A DNA stretch of 32,626 nt, from positions 1 to 32,626 of the forward strand of contig JAGHUP010000022.1 of assembly GCA_018064755.1 (NCBI GenBank). Reading direction: 5' to 3'. The stretch's first letter is position 1. Every line of letters starts with the position of its first letter. Source of the DNA: Candidatus Crickella equi (lineage in GTDB: Bacteria; Bacillota; Clostridia; Peptostreptococcales; Anaerovoracaceae). A model generated the notes under the pieces. The model was given only the letters and a program-made list of their open reading frames with translations. It searched no databases and was not told where the DNA came from. Position numbers and translations under genes: made by a program. This document shows positions 15,311 to 27,200 of this stretch, piece after piece.

Positions 15311-16417
15311 TATTTCTTAGCATCAAGTGATAACTTCGCTTTTATAAATAAATCAATATTTCCATCCATAACAGCATTGACATTGGCTGTCTCCGCTTCA
15401 GTTCTAGTATCCTTAACCATTGTGTATGGCTGGAAGACGTAGTTTCTAATCTGGGAACCCCATGTTGCCATGGACTGGTCACCCTTGATTTCGTTCAAAT
15501 TCTCCTTGTGTTCTTCCTCGGCAATACGAGTCAATTTGGACACAAGAATCTTCATTGCAACTTCCTTATTCATGATCTGAGATCTCTCGTTCTGGCAAGT
15601 TACAACGATATTAGTAGGTAGATGTGTAATACGAACTGCAGAATCAGTCGTATTAACATGCTGTCCTCCAGCGCCACCCGATCTATATGTATCAATTTTA
15701 AGGTCTTCAGGGTTGATGGTAACTTCGATTTCGTCAGTCAGCTCCGGTATTACCTCAACTGCTGCGAATGAAGTCTGCCTCTTATTCTGCGCATTGAACG
15801 GCGACAGTCTGACAAGTCTATGTACGCCATTCTCGCTCTTCAAGAATCCATAAGCATTGTCACCTGAAATCTGTATAGTTGAACTTTTAATTCCGTAGTC
15901 TACATCAGCCTGACGATCCAAAATCTTAGTCTTGAACCCCTTGCGCTCACAGTATCTCAGATACATTCTCTCGAGCATCTCTGCCCAATCATTAGCATCG
16001 ACACCGCCAGTACCAGCATGAATACTCAGAATCGCATCATGGCTATCGTACTTTCCTCCAAGCAGCATCTCGAGCTTCATATCCTCGAGACCCTCTTCAA
16101 GCTTCTTGAAAGATCTCACAACATTGTGAGCCTCATCCTCATCACCAAGTTCTTCGGCAATCTCAATCAAATCCGAAATCTCAGCAAATCCAGCTGCCAA
16201 TTCATCATATCTAGCCAGTCTATCCTCAAGGCTCTTCTTCTCCTTGAGCACAGTCTGAGCCGACCTCTGATCATTCCAAAATCCGTCCTCAAGGCTCTTC
16301 TTCTCAAGGTTAGCAATCTTATTCTTTAATCCAGCCGGGTCAAAGATAACCTCCCACTTCATGCAGCCTGTCAAGAGCTGCAGGAAGTTGACCCTTTAAT
16401 TCATCTAACAGTAACAT
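15310..16417 (-). CDS. prfB: Peptide chain release factor 2, with programmed +1 frameshift
   Basis: RF2 recognises UGA and UAA stop codons and triggers peptide release. The coding region opens at ATG 16417 (MLLLDELKGQ...), runs 25 codons, meets an in-frame UGA at 16342-16340 and continues in the +1 frame as DPAGLKNKIANLEKK, giving 368 residues. In the joined numbering the codon-recognition tripeptide SPF is at 205-207 and the catalytic GGQ at 250-252, the same positions as in E. coli. An annotation that begins at an ATG downstream of the shift would lose the first 25 residues. The gene lies 24 bases after the HAD phosphatase gene and before the long hairpin. High RF2 reduces the shift, so expression is self-limiting. 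Confidence 0.95.
16339..16355 (-). promoter_or_regulatory. RF2 +1 ribosomal frameshift site
   Basis: The minus-strand RNA reads GGGAGG-UUAU-CUU-UGA-C. The internal Shine-Dalgarno-like GGAGGU, the UAU, the slippery CUU, the UGA stop and the following C match the classical prfB element, with the stop at codon 26 as in E. coli. Confidence 0.93.
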
Positions 16418-16441
16418 CTGTCTTCCTTTCCTACTGTCCGA

Positions 16442-17089
16442 TTAAGCTTCCATTATATCTAATAATTCTTCCGGTTTCTCTAAATAATATTTCGGTTCAT
16501 ATCCCTGTGACTTGACCGCCTCAATATCTACCAGCGGATTCCATCCGACCAAAATGCTATCTACTCCCGCGTTATTAGCGCAGCCGATATCAAATCTCGT
16601 GTCGCCCAGCATCACGCATTCCTCAGGCTTGGCTCCAAGTCGTTCCATCGCTACGAGGCATGACTCAGGATGTGGTTTGTGATTAGCAACGTCTTCCTTG
16701 GTCAGAACTACATCGAAATACTTGCCAAGGCCGAACATCTCAACGTACTGATCATAACTACCTCTAAGTCTCGAAGTAGCGATAGCCATACGATATCCAC
16801 GCTCGTACAGACAATCCAGCATTTCCTTAACGCCATCGAACAAAGTAACCATCTTCTCGCAATGTGCTGCTTGGAAGTCCTTATAGTAATTCAGAACTTC
16901 CTCTCCATCCTCATTCGGCACACGCTGTGCAATAGTATACTCCAATGTTTCTCCGAATGTACTATACAGCTCCTCTCGAGAGAATGTGTGTCCCAGATAA
17001 TGCTCAAATGTCGCATTCCACGACGCAAAGATTACATCATTCGTATTAATAATAGTTCCATCGAAATCGAATATTACATACTTTTTCAT
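16442..17089 (-). CDS. HAD-superfamily phosphatase (PpaX/Gph-like)
   Basis: A 215-residue haloacid-dehalogenase hydrolase with a helical cap. Motif I is FDFDGTIINTND (nucleophile D8, acid D10), motif II is ATSRL, motif III is the Lys in VLTKEDVANHKPHPE, and motif IV is MLGDTRFDIGCANNAG. This pattern fits pyrophosphatase PpaX or phosphoglycolate phosphatase-like enzymes; the substrate is not determined. ATG 17089 lies downstream of the hairpin after secA, and 24 bases separate its stop from the prfB start, so it is probably co-transcribed with prfB. Confidence 0.85.
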   Translation of the reverse strand: MKKYVIFDFDGTIINTNDVIFASWNATFEHYLGHTFSREELYSTFGETLEYTIAQRVPNEDGEEVLNYYKDFQAAHCEKMVTLFDGVKEMLDCLYERGYRMAIATSRLRGSYDQYVEMFGLGKYFDVVLTKEDVANHKPHPESCLVAMERLGAKPEECVMLGDTRFDIGCANNAGVDSILVGWNPLVDIEAVKSQGYEPKYYLEKPEELLDIMEA

Positions 17090-17116
17090 GCCGTACTTTT
17101 GTCCTAATAATTACAT

Positions 17117-17142
17117 AGAAGCGGGAAATAATTCCCGCTTCT
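17117..17142. terminator. Hairpin after secA
   Basis: AGAAGCGGGAA-(4)-TTCCCGCTTCT is a perfect 11-bp stem lying 13 bases past the secA stop codon. On the minus strand the RNA continues AUGUAAUUAUUAGG, which is U-poor, so termination may be partial and allow read-through into the HAD-prfB genes. Confidence 0.65.
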
Positions 17143-17155
17143 GTTTCTCGAAATA

Positions 17156-19909
17156 TTACAGGTTCTTACCGCAGCAGTTCTTATACTTCTTTCCGGATCC
17201 GCATGGGCATGGATCGTTACGTCCTACCTTAGGTGCGTCTCTATGAATTGTCTCCTGCTTACCTGTTTTCTCAGCCTTAGGTGCTGCTTCCGGACCTGCT
17301 GACATAGCCTGTGCAGTGTCGTCCTTGTAGTCTTCCTTGCTGGCCTTGCTAGGTCCGCTTACTACATTACGTCTTCTGCTGTCTGTTGTAACAGTTACGT
17401 TGTAACAGAACTTAACAGTTTCTTCTCTGATATCGGCAACCATCTCGTCGAACATTGCGAAGCCTTCCTTAGCATAAGCCATTGCAGGATCCTGCTGTCC
17501 ATATCCTCTGAGTCCGATACCTTCCTTGAGCTGATCCATTGCATCGATGTGATCCATCCAACGGTTATCTACAACTCTTAAGAGGATCATACGCTCAACT
17601 TCACGCATCTGCTCTTCACCGATTTCGGCTTCCTTCTCAGCGTAAATCTCATCGAATACAGCCTTGATATCTTCAGCAAGCTGAATCTCATCGATAGATT
17701 GCTTGTATTCATCAGTAAACTCAAGTCTACCTCTGAAAGCAGGTGTAATCTGTGACAGGCCTTCTGTAATTCTGTCCATATCCCACTCTTCAGCGTACTT
17801 GGACTCCATCACAACTGGTTCAACAATACCGTCAATCAGTTCGTATACCATGTTGCGGATATATTCAGAAACATCCTCGCCATCGAGAACCATTCTTCTC
17901 TGTTCGTAGATAATCTCACGTTGCTTGTTCATTACATTGTCGTACTGAAGAACGTATTTACGGATAGCGTAGTTCTTTCCCTCTACCTTCTTCTGTGCGT
18001 TCTCGATTGACTTGGACAGAATGCCTGCCTCGATAGGCGCATCCTCATCCATTCCAACTCTTGTAACAAGTCCCTGCATTCTCTCTCCACCGAAGAGTCT
18101 CATCAGATCATCTTCGAGTGACAGGAAGAACTGAGTGCATCCAGGGTCTCCCTGACGTCCGGAACGTCCACGGAGCTGGTTATCGATACGTCTTGATTCA
18201 TGTCTCTCAGTACCTATGATGCAAAGTCCGCCGAGCTCTCTTACTTTCTCCTGCTCGCCAGCTCTCTCCTGCTTGAACTGCTTGTGAAGAGCGTTGAACT
18301 TATCTCTTGCCTCGTTCATTTCAGGGTCACTGGACTTCTCGAATCCTGTTGCGAAGCTAATCTGTTCTGCTGTATAACCAGCCTTCTTCATTTCCTTCTT
18401 AGCTTCGAATTCAGGGTTACCACCGAGGATGATATCGGTACCACGGCCGGCCATGTTAGTTGCGATTGTTACCGCACCAAGACGACCTGCCTCAGCAACG
18501 ATTTCGGCTTCCTGCTCGTGATGCTTCGCATTCAGTACGTTATGCTTAACGCCGCGCTTCTTCAGCATATCACTGATTAGCTCGGAAATTTCGATTGAAA
18601 TTGTACCAACCAGTACAGGCTGTCCGATTTCGTGAGCCTGAACAACTCTCTCAACGATTGCTTTGTACTTGCCCTTCTGCTTGGCATATACGGAATCATC
18701 GAGGTCCTCTCTTGCGATAGGTCTGTTAGTTGGAATTACTACAACGTCCATGTTGTAGATGTCTCTAAATTCCTCTTCCTCTGTCTTAGCCGTACCAGTC
18801 ATACCAGCCAGCTTGTTGTACATACGGAAATAGTTCTGTAGTGTGATTGTAGCAAGAGTCTTAGACTCGGAACGAACCTTAACATTCTCCTTAGCCTCGA
18901 TAGCCTGGTGGAGTCCGTTACTGAAACGACGGCCATACATTAGACGTCCAGTGAATTCATCTACGATGAGGATCTCGTCGTCCTTAACGATATAGTCAAC
19001 GTCCCTCTTCATCAGATAGTTCGCACGCAGTGCCTGATTAACATAGTGGTTAAGCTCCATGTTATTAGGGTCAGAGAAGTTATCAATATTGAAGTACTTC
19101 TCGCAGACCTTAACACCTTCATCTGTCAGTGCAATCTGATTATCCTTCTCGTCAATCTTATAGTCAGTCTCGTTAACTAATGTCTTAACGAAAGCATTAG
19201 CGCTTCTATACATACTGGAGGAATCAACGCCTCTACCAGAAATGATAAGAGGTGTTCTCGCTTCATCGATGAGGATTGAGTCGACCTCGTCGACGATAGC
19301 ATAGTTGAGCTCTCTCTGAGTGAGCTCTTCCTTGTATGTAACCATGTTGTCACGCAGATAGTCAAAACCGAACTCGTTGTTAGTTCCGTATGTGATATCT
19401 GCCATGTACTGCTCGTGTCTTGCAGGTCCTTCAACAGCGTGAATAACGCAACCAACTGTAAGTCCGAGGAAGCTGTACAGCTTGCCCATCCACTCAGCGT
19501 CACGCTTTGCCAGGTAGTCGTTGACTGTTACTACGTGAACGCCACGTCCTTCCAGAGCGTTCAGATAAGCAGCCAGTGTTGCTACCAAAGTCTTACCTTC
19601 ACCAGTCTTCATCTCGGAGATGCGTCCCTGATGGAGAACTACACCACCGATGAGCTGAACTCTAAAGTGCTTCATACCGAGGCTACGCCATGCACCTTCA
19701 CGGCATACCGCAAAAGCTTCAGGCAGGATGTCATCCAGAGTCTCTCCCTGTGCGAGTCTGTCCTTAAACTCCTGAGTTTTGCCACGGAGCTCGTCATCTG
19801 ACAGCGCCTGCATCTCTTCGTCCAGAGCCTCAATCTTGTCTACTATTTTCTCAACCTTCTTAATCTCCTTGGCATTAAGATCACCAAAGATTTTCTCTAA
19901 TACACTCAT
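17156..19909 (-). CDS. secA: Preprotein translocase ATPase SecA
   Basis: The motor ATPase that drives secretory proteins through SecYEG. With 917 residues it is full length. Walker A reads MKTGEGKTL (100-108) and Walker B VDEVDS (206-211). The preprotein-crosslinking region, the helicase motifs ([17 protein letters not shown], then [13 protein letters not shown]) and the helical scaffold are in place. The C-terminal zinc site has the SEC-C form [13 protein letters not shown] (C901, C903, C912, C913), which contacts SecB-like partners or the ribosome in other bacteria. ATG 19909 follows AAGGAAAAACACTA. It lies 28 bases after the CBS-protein gene and upstream of HAD and prfB; the secA-prfB proximity is common in Bacillota. 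Confidence 0.97.
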   Translation of the reverse strand: MSVLEKIFGDLNAKEIKKVEKIVDKIEALDEEMQALSDDELRGKTQEFKDRLAQGETLDDILPEAFAVCREGAWRSLGMKHFRVQLIGGVVLHQGRISEMKTGEGKTLVATLAAYLNALEGRGVHVVTVNDYLAKRDAEWMGKLYSFLGLTVGCVIHAVEGPARHEQYMADITYGTNNEFGFDYLRDNMVTYKEELTQRELNYAIVDEVDSILIDEARTPLIISGRGVDSSSMYRSANAFVKTLVNETDYKIDEKDNQIALTDEGVKVCEKYFNIDNFSDPNNMELNHYVNQALRANYLMKRDVDYIVKDDEILIVDEFTGRLMYGRRFSNGLHQAIEAKENVKVRSESKTLATITLQNYFRMYNKLAGMTGTAKTEEEEFRDIYNMDVVVIPTNRPIAREDLDDSVYAKQKGKYKAIVERVVQAHEIGQPVLVGTISIEISELISDMLKKRGVKHNVLNAKHHEQEAEIVAEAGRLGAVTIATNMAGRGTDIILGGNPEFEAKKEMKKAGYTAEQISFATGFEKSSDPEMNEARDKFNALHKQFKQERAGEQEKVRELGGLCIIGTERHESRRIDNQLRGRSGRQGDPGCTQFFLSLEDDLMRLFGGERMQGLVTRVGMDEDAPIEAGILSKSIENAQKKVEGKNYAIRKYVLQYDNVMNKQREIIYEQRRMVLDGEDVSEYIRNMVYELIDGIVEPVVMESKYAEEWDMDRITEGLSQITPAFRGRLEFTDEYKQSIDEIQLAEDIKAVFDEIYAEKEAEIGEEQMREVERMILLRVVDNRWMDHIDAMDQLKEGIGLRGYGQQDPAMAYAKEGFAMFDEMVADIREETVKFCYNVTVTTDSRRRNVVSGPSKASKEDYKDDTAQAMSAGPEAAPKAEKTGKQETIHRDAPKVGRNDPCPCGSGKKYKNCCGKNL

Positions 19910-19937
19910 TAGTGTTTTTCCTTTCTTGCTTTATATA

Positions 19938-21200
19938 CTAATCTTCCTTGTCCGGCTTGTCCTCAACCTTGATTCTAGTGGTGAGGGCTCTCTTGCCGTC
20001 AGCCTTGGTGACTGTAACATGGAATAATTTATGTCTTGATTCATAGTCGAACTTGTCGCCTACCTTAGGCATTCTATCCAGTTCAACCATTACCCATCCG
20101 TTGATAGTAGTGACGTTATCCACATCAATTTCTTCATCGAACAGGTCGAAGAAGTCCTCGAGATTGGCACTTCCGCTAACGCAGTAAGTTGTCTTTCCAA
20201 CCTTGATAACATCTTCAGATTCAACAGTGTCATGTTCATCGTAAATATCTCCTACAATCTCCTCGATAATGTCCTCGAGTGTTACAAGACCTGTTGTTCC
20301 ACCATACTCATCAACTACGATAGCGATATGTGTCTTCATCTTCTGCATCTTCTTGAGAAGTACTGCAGCCTTAAGACTCTCGGCTACATAAGCTACCGGT
20401 TTGATAATCTTCTCTACATCCTTCTTATTCTTAACTTCGTTGTTGTGGAAGTCCTTCTGGTTGATAACACCGATGATGTTATCCAGGTCATCCTCATACA
20501 CAGGAAGTCTTGAAAGTCCGGACTCCTTGAACATCTTTCTGATGTCTGCAACTGTATCTTCCTTGTCGATAGCGATAATATCTACTCTTGGAGTCAGAAT
20601 ATCTATTGCCTCAACATCATTAAAGTCGATTGCATTGGCAATCAGCTCACTCTGTTCCTCAGAGATTGCGCCACCAGCCTCAGCCTCTTCAACGATAGTC
20701 AGAAGTTCGTCTTCAGAGAACTCTGGTTCATCATTAGCACCGATAATCTTCTTGAGTAATCTCTTCAAGCCAGAGAAACAAATTGTTATAGGCTTGAGAA
20801 TTATCATAAGAGCATTAATCATCGGAGCAAGGAAAAGTGCCGATGTTTCCGGAATCTCTCGCGCGATGATCTTCGGAGATACTTCTCCGAAGACCAGCAC
20901 GATAATAGTAATTCCGATTGTAGCGATGGTAGGTCCTAATTTGGCACCCCACATCTGAATACTGAATACAGTTGCTACTGTAGTCATCGCAATGTTGGAA
21001 ATATTGTTTCCAACAAGGATGGTTGTAATTAAATTGTCGAAATCCTCATCAAGTTTGAGTACCAGTTCTGCTCTCTTGTTATCATCAGCTGCAAGATTCT
21101 TCATCTTAATCTTGTTGAAGCAAGAGAACGCTGTCTCTGTCGATGAGAAAAACATTGAACAAAATACTAGAAATATAATCGCGATTATATACCCGGCCAA
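19938..21200 (-). CDS. CNNM/CorC (HlyC) family membrane protein with CBS pair
   Basis: A 420-residue protein of the hemolysin-C/CorC type, now linked to magnesium (or cobalt) export. It has an N-terminal CNNM membrane domain (about 1-190, four hydrophobic segments beginning GYIIAIIFLVFCSMFFSSTETAFS). A pair of CBS domains follows (ILTPRVDIIAID... and IIKPVAYVAESL...), with the typical DEYGGTTGLVTLEDIIEEIVGDI, and then a C-terminal CorC_HlyC domain. The start is TTG 21200, supported by AGGAGG at 21209-21214 with 8-base spacing. The gene lies 25 bases after the giant repeat-protein gene and 28 bases before secA, so all three may share a transcript. Confidence 0.87.
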   Translation of the reverse strand: MAGYIIAIIFLVFCSMFFSSTETAFSCFNKIKMKNLAADDNKRAELVLKLDEDFDNLITTILVGNNISNIAMTTVATVFSIQMWGAKLGPTIATIGITIIVLVFGEVSPKIIAREIPETSALFLAPMINALMIILKPITICFSGLKRLLKKIIGANDEPEFSEDELLTIVEEAEAGGAISEEQSELIANAIDFNDVEAIDILTPRVDIIAIDKEDTVADIRKMFKESGLSRLPVYEDDLDNIIGVINQKDFHNNEVKNKKDVEKIIKPVAYVAESLKAAVLLKKMQKMKTHIAIVVDEYGGTTGLVTLEDIIEEIVGDIYDEHDTVESEDVIKVGKTTYCVSGSANLEDFFDLFDEEIDVDNVTTINGWVMVELDRMPKVGDKFDYESRHKLFHVTVTKADGKRALTTRIKVEDKPDKED

Positions 21201-21225
21201 ATAGTTGTCCTCCTATCCGTTCGAG

Positions 21226-24200
21226 CTACTGCTCGTCTCTTAAGATCTCCCACTCGATACTAGTATCGATATCTGGAGCATTGTAATTATCCCTGTTGTA
21301 TGTCAGATAAGCCTTAGCTGTATATGAACCAATTTCTGTTGCCTTGTTGTCCATATATCTAACATCAATATTAGTTGGCAGATTCTTCAGACTAACCTTC
21401 TTAGGTTCTCCGTCATATACGAATGGCTTGTTGTAATCCCAAGCAACCCTGCCTATATCAAAGTTTGCCTTCTCAATTGTCCATACGAGATCTGGAATCT
21501 CATCAGCTGCATAGTTGCGAGTGTCATAGACGAGCTTAGCCTTAGCTGCATATGTGCCAGCGCCAGCCTTGCTATTGTTGACATAAACAACCTCTACATC
21601 ATCAGGAACTCCAAGAAGAGTAACTTCCTTGACTGTTTCGTCATATACGAATCTTGCCATATCATTGTAGTTCCAAGTGATATTGTCCGTATCAATTCTC
21701 TTCTTGTGAATTCTCCATCTCAGAGGTTCAATCTCAGGCATGTTGTAATTCTCGTGATCATGATATTTGAATGTAACATCGGCAGTGTATGTTCCTGCAT
21801 CAACAGCCTTATTGCCTCTGTAGTGTTCAACCTCCACGCCTTCAGGTAATCCAGCAACAGCAACAACTTGTTCCTTGCCATCGTATACCAGGTCATCGTT
21901 GTATACCCACTGAGCATCGTCCATATCGTAGGATGCCTTATCAATCTGCCACATGCATCCACCGAGTGTTCTTGGCTTGTTGTAATTCTTCTCATCAACT
22001 AATTCGAAATTAGCATAAGCCTCATACTTGCCAGCTTTAGTAGCAACATTGTCTAAGTATGTTACTTTCAGCTGTTCTGGAACACCAAGGAGCTTAACAG
22101 ACTTTTCTGTTCCATCGAATACAAAGCTCTTCTCATAATCCCATCTTACATTAGAAAGATTGATGTTAGCCTTTCTAATTTCCCACTTGAAATCTCTTAC
22201 AACGTGGTCATTATAGTTATCATTTCCGATTGGCTTGATTACTGCCTTAGCGTAATAAATGCCAACTTCTGTCTTCTCATTCTCGCTGTATACAACCTCA
22301 AATCCTTCTGGAACACCTTCAAGTCTTGGTGCAAGTTCTTCAGGAGCTGGCTCTTCCTTTGCTTTGTTAGAAGAGAACAGTCTGCCAAAGAGTGATCCTT
22401 CGCTATTGTAGTAATGTGATCTACTACTTGCCTTAGCAAGCTCAACGCTCTGTGGATTTCCTGTATATGTGAATGGTTCTGTGTATGTCCATACCAGTTC
22501 CTCATCTCTTACAGGAATCTCTGCTTTCTCAATCTTCCACTTGCAGCCTCGGAAGGATGGATGCTCATAGTTATGCTCATCATAAGCAAATCTTACTTCT
22601 GCAAAGTATTCACCAGCATCAATCGCTGTATTGTTCTCGTAAATTGGTCTAATACCGTCTGGCAAATTAACAAGCTGTACGCCCTGAACTCCGCCGTTGA
22701 ATACCAGTGATGAATTGTAATCCCAGTATGTTCTTGACAGGTCGTAAGCACTCTTCTTAATAGACCATGCATATCCAGCATAAGTAGGCTCATTATAGTT
22801 TTCAGTATCATATTCGAATCTTACTGTTGCTCTATACTCACCAACATCTATAGCTTCATTATCACTGTAAATAGCAGTAATATTCTGAGGATATCCCTCG
22901 AGTACTACAGACTTAGCCCTGCCATCATACTCAAACATATTGTCCATAGACCATCTTGCTCTTGAGAGGTCATAGTCTGCCTTAGCGATCTCCCAAACAG
23001 TATCAAGTGATGCAGGAACGTTATAGTTGTCTGGATCCATAGGTACAAATTCAGCATGTGCCTCATAAGATCCTGCTCCTACTGCAGTATTGCCGGTATA
23101 GACAACGTTCATATTTCTTGGAACGCCCGCAAGCTCAACGACCTTCTCAGTTCCATCGTATACGAAATTCTGAGAATAATCCCATCTTACATCACTGATG
23201 TCCGCATTAGCCTTATTAATAGTCCACTCACATCTAATTGACTCTGGGATGTTGTAATTCTCTGCGTCTGTTGAGAATCTTGCAATTGCTTCATATACGC
23301 CCGCATCAATATTCTTATTGTTCTCGTAGTTAACGGTTACATTAGCAGGCAGGCCTTCAACTTCTACGCAATGGAGATTGCCATCATATGTGAACTCACT
23401 TGTATAGTTCCATCTAACCTGACTCATATCGCAGTCAGCTTTCTCAATAGACCAATTGCAAGTTGTGAGTTCAGGTGTATTGTAGTTCGATGACTTTGTA
23501 ACAAACTCCGCTGTTGCAGAATAATCGCCTGCACCTACCGCCTTATTACCGTTGTATCTTACTTCAACTTCCCTAGGAACATTAATAAGTTCAATCTGCT
23601 TATCCTGTCCGTCGTAAACGAACATATCTGCCTCGTAATTCCATCTTGTCTGTGATACGTCAATGTCTGCAGGAATAATTTCCCATTCACAGTCTGCTAC
23701 TGATGGTGTATTAAAGTTAAGTCCATCCAGGACATCAAGAGTTGCCTTTGCAGTGTACTTTCCTGCATCTACCGCTTCATTGCCACTATATCTAACAACA
23801 ACACCGTTAGGCAGATTCTCGAGGAATACACCTTGTTCTCTTGTGTTGAATGTCTTAGCTGTATCGTAATCCCAATAAACGAGAGACATATCGTAATCAG
23901 CCTTAACAATCTCCCAGTTGCAATCCGGAACTTGTGGAGTATTGTAATTCGTATTATCGTACAGCACGAGATCCGCGCTAGCATGATAGATACCTACGTT
24001 AGTCTCGCAGTTGCCTCTATAGACAGCTTTTATTCCTGCAGGCAATCCTGCAAGTGCAATCTCATGCATTCTGCCGTTATAAACAACCTTGTCATCGTAA
24101 TCCCATGTTACGTCAGACATGTCAATGTCCGCCTTGTTAATCTGCCATCTGCAAGGCTTGAACGTTGGAATGTTATAGTTGTAGCTATCCGCGATTGCGA

Positions 24201-27200
24201 AAGTTGCATTTGCTGTATACTCTCCAGAATCAACCGCCTGGTTGCCACTGTAAATAGGTGTTACTCCTTCAGGCAAACCTCTTAACAGAATTCTTTGCTC
24301 TGTTCCGTCATACTTGAGTGGCTGATTATAGTCCCAGTAAACCTCGGACATATCGTATTCGCCCCTCACAATCCTCCAAGTGAAATCCTCGACTCTCGTA
24401 GCAATATAATTATCATCATTATCCGGAACGATTACTGCACTAGCATAGTAGATTCCCGCATTAGTTGCAGTTGCATTGTCGTAGAGAACTGACGCACCTT
24501 CCGGGATATTAATCAAGCCAACTGAATGTGCCGTTGCATCATATATGAATGTCTGCTGTGATTCCCATCTAACCTCGGAAATGTCGAATGATGCCTTCTC
24601 AACGCTCCATCTGCACTCACGGAATACAGGCTTTTCGTAATTTTTCTCATCATATTTAAATTCAACTGTTGCAAGATAATCGCCTGCATTAGTGAATCTA
24701 TTATTAAGATAAACAGGAGTTATGCCCTTAGGCAGGCCCTTAATAACAACGCTCTTCTCATTTCCGTCATATGTAAAGTGTCTATCTTCCTGCCACTCCG
24801 CCTCAGACATATCGAATGTAGCCTTATGAATACCCCATCTCAGCATTACTGGCTCGAGTTCGTTATAGTTGTCCGCGTCCTGAATCTGGAATCTTGCAAT
24901 TGCAGTATATTCTCCCGCCTCAGTTGCTGTGTTATTCTCGTAAGCAACATTTACACCTTTTGGGAGATTATCAAGCTTAACTGTTTTGGCAGTTCCATCA
25001 TATGTAAACTCTGAATTGTAATTCCATGAAATCATGCCAAACTCAAAGTCTCCCTTTCTGATTGTCCACTTGTAGTGAATTGCCTCAGGTGCTTCATAGT
25101 TATTGACATCTGTTGGGTAGAATGTTGCAATTGCTTCATGTACTCCGGCATTTACTGCAGTCTCACCTGAATACTCAACTCTAATCTTGTCGTTGATGTC
25201 ACTGATGATTTTTACCGACTTCTCCTTACCGTCGTATACAAACTCGTCGTCGCTTGACCACTGAATGTCGACTCTGTCGAGAACAGATTTCTTGATTGAC
25301 CATGCGCAACCATTTATTTCAGGTACTTCGTAGTTCACAAGATCGGATGGTGTCAGTTTGGCAGTAGCAACATACTTGCCTGAATCGATCTTAGCATTAT
25401 CTGTATATTCTACATTGATGCCCTCTGGAACATTGAGCAGTTTGATTGACTTGCTAGTGCCATCATAAACAAATGACTCATCATAACTCCATGTAACATC
25501 TGATATGTCGAATTTAGCCTTGTTAATCTGCCACTGGCAATCTGCAGGCTGTTCAACAATGACATTGCGCTCATCATACTTAAGATTAGCATGTGCAACG
25601 TAAATGCCTGCGTTAGCAGCGCTACCATTCTCAATAACGGCATAGACGCCAACAGGGAGTCCTACCAAATCAACTGACTTGGTTTCGCCATCATATACGA
25701 ATGGTTCTGTATAACTCCAATGAACATCGCGCATATCCGCAACAAGCTTCTTAATGCTCCATGTGAGAATTTTGTCCTCAGGAGTTGCGTAGTTGTGTGG
25801 GTCCAAGCAAGCAAACGTCGCTCTTGCGATGTAATCACCAGAGTCTGTCTTAACATGATTCTGATACTGTACAGATACGCCTGTTGGAACTCCTGTCAGG
25901 AATACTTCGTGAGCCTCTCTGTCATAAGAGAATGGTGCACTATAATTCCAGTGAACACCAGACATATCGTATCTAGCCTTCTTAATTTCCCACTCATATT
26001 CAATTGGCAGATTGGAATAATAATTTCCAGTCAATCTTGCTGTTGCAAGGTACTTGCCTGCCTGAGTTTCCTCAACTTCAGTATATTCAACCTGAGCATC
26101 TTCAGGCAGATTAGTAATAGCAACAGACTTAACGAATCCATCAAATACATATTCGCTATAATCAGACCATTCTAGGTTTCTCGCATCTATTACCTGTTTC
26201 TCAATCTCCCAGATACAAGGCAGAATCATTTCTGGCTTCTCATAGTTGCGCTCATCATATTCGAAAACAGCTGTTGCTGTTCTTATTCCAGCATCAACTG
26301 CTGTATTACCGGAATATACAATATTAAGGTTCTCAGGAACATTAGTCAGTGAAACGCATCTCTCAGTTCCGTCATAAACGAAAGCCTCTGTGTAATCCCA
26401 TGCCACTTCAGACATGTCGAATCTTGCCTTCTTAATTGTCCATTCGTGGTTCTTAACTCTTACAGGGATGCTGTAATTGTCGTTATCATACTCGAGTTCT
26501 ACTGACGCGCTGTAGTTACCAGCCTCTGTAGCTCTATTATCTCCATACTTAGCGGTTACGCCTTCAGGAAGTCCTTCAAGCCACACTTCTTTAACTCCAC
26601 CATCGTATGTCATATCCTGAGTCTCTGTCCAACGAACCATGGACAGGTCAACCCCTGCTTTCTTTATCTTGATAGGGACAATATTGGAATAAGATGTACC
26701 GCATTTATTAGTTGCGCACAGTCTTAGCATATAGCCGTTGCAAGCAACCGGAAGGATTGCATTTCTTTCGATAGGTTTCCATGTACCTTCCTCGCCTGTA
26801 GGGCTAATCTCAAAGTATCCATATACGGATGGGTCATTCTCAGAAATTACTTCAGGGACTTTAAATGGCAGTGGCTGGCCATACGAGAATACTGGCATTG
26901 GTTCAACTTCGCCAATCTTAGGTGGGCATACCCAGATAGCATAGAGGTCTAAATCATCATCGATTGATGTCAGTTCCTCGCCAGGAATGTACATCCTACC
27001 TGTTCCATCGCACTCAGTATTCCAGCCAAGGAACTTATACTCCTCAGATGGTCTGTCGAATACGATATCCTCAATAGTGTACGCAAAATCTGAGAGAGTT
27101 TCTCTCTCAATCTTGGATCTTCTGCCGCGGTTCTCGTAGTATGTTACAGTGCCGCCCTTGTAGTTCAGGACTTTGGCCATTCTGTATTTACCAGTATCTC

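Noticed and set aside
20401-20958. Plus-strand reading frame opposite the CBS-protein gene (185 codons)
   Set aside because: Shadow of the CNNM/CBS coding sequence; its Ser/Ile-rich translation reflects the complementary codons.
21229-26658. CRISPR-like array in the repeated region
   Set aside because: The periodicity is about 235 bp within one open frame, and copies are diverged at DNA level; there are no short identical repeats with unique spacers.
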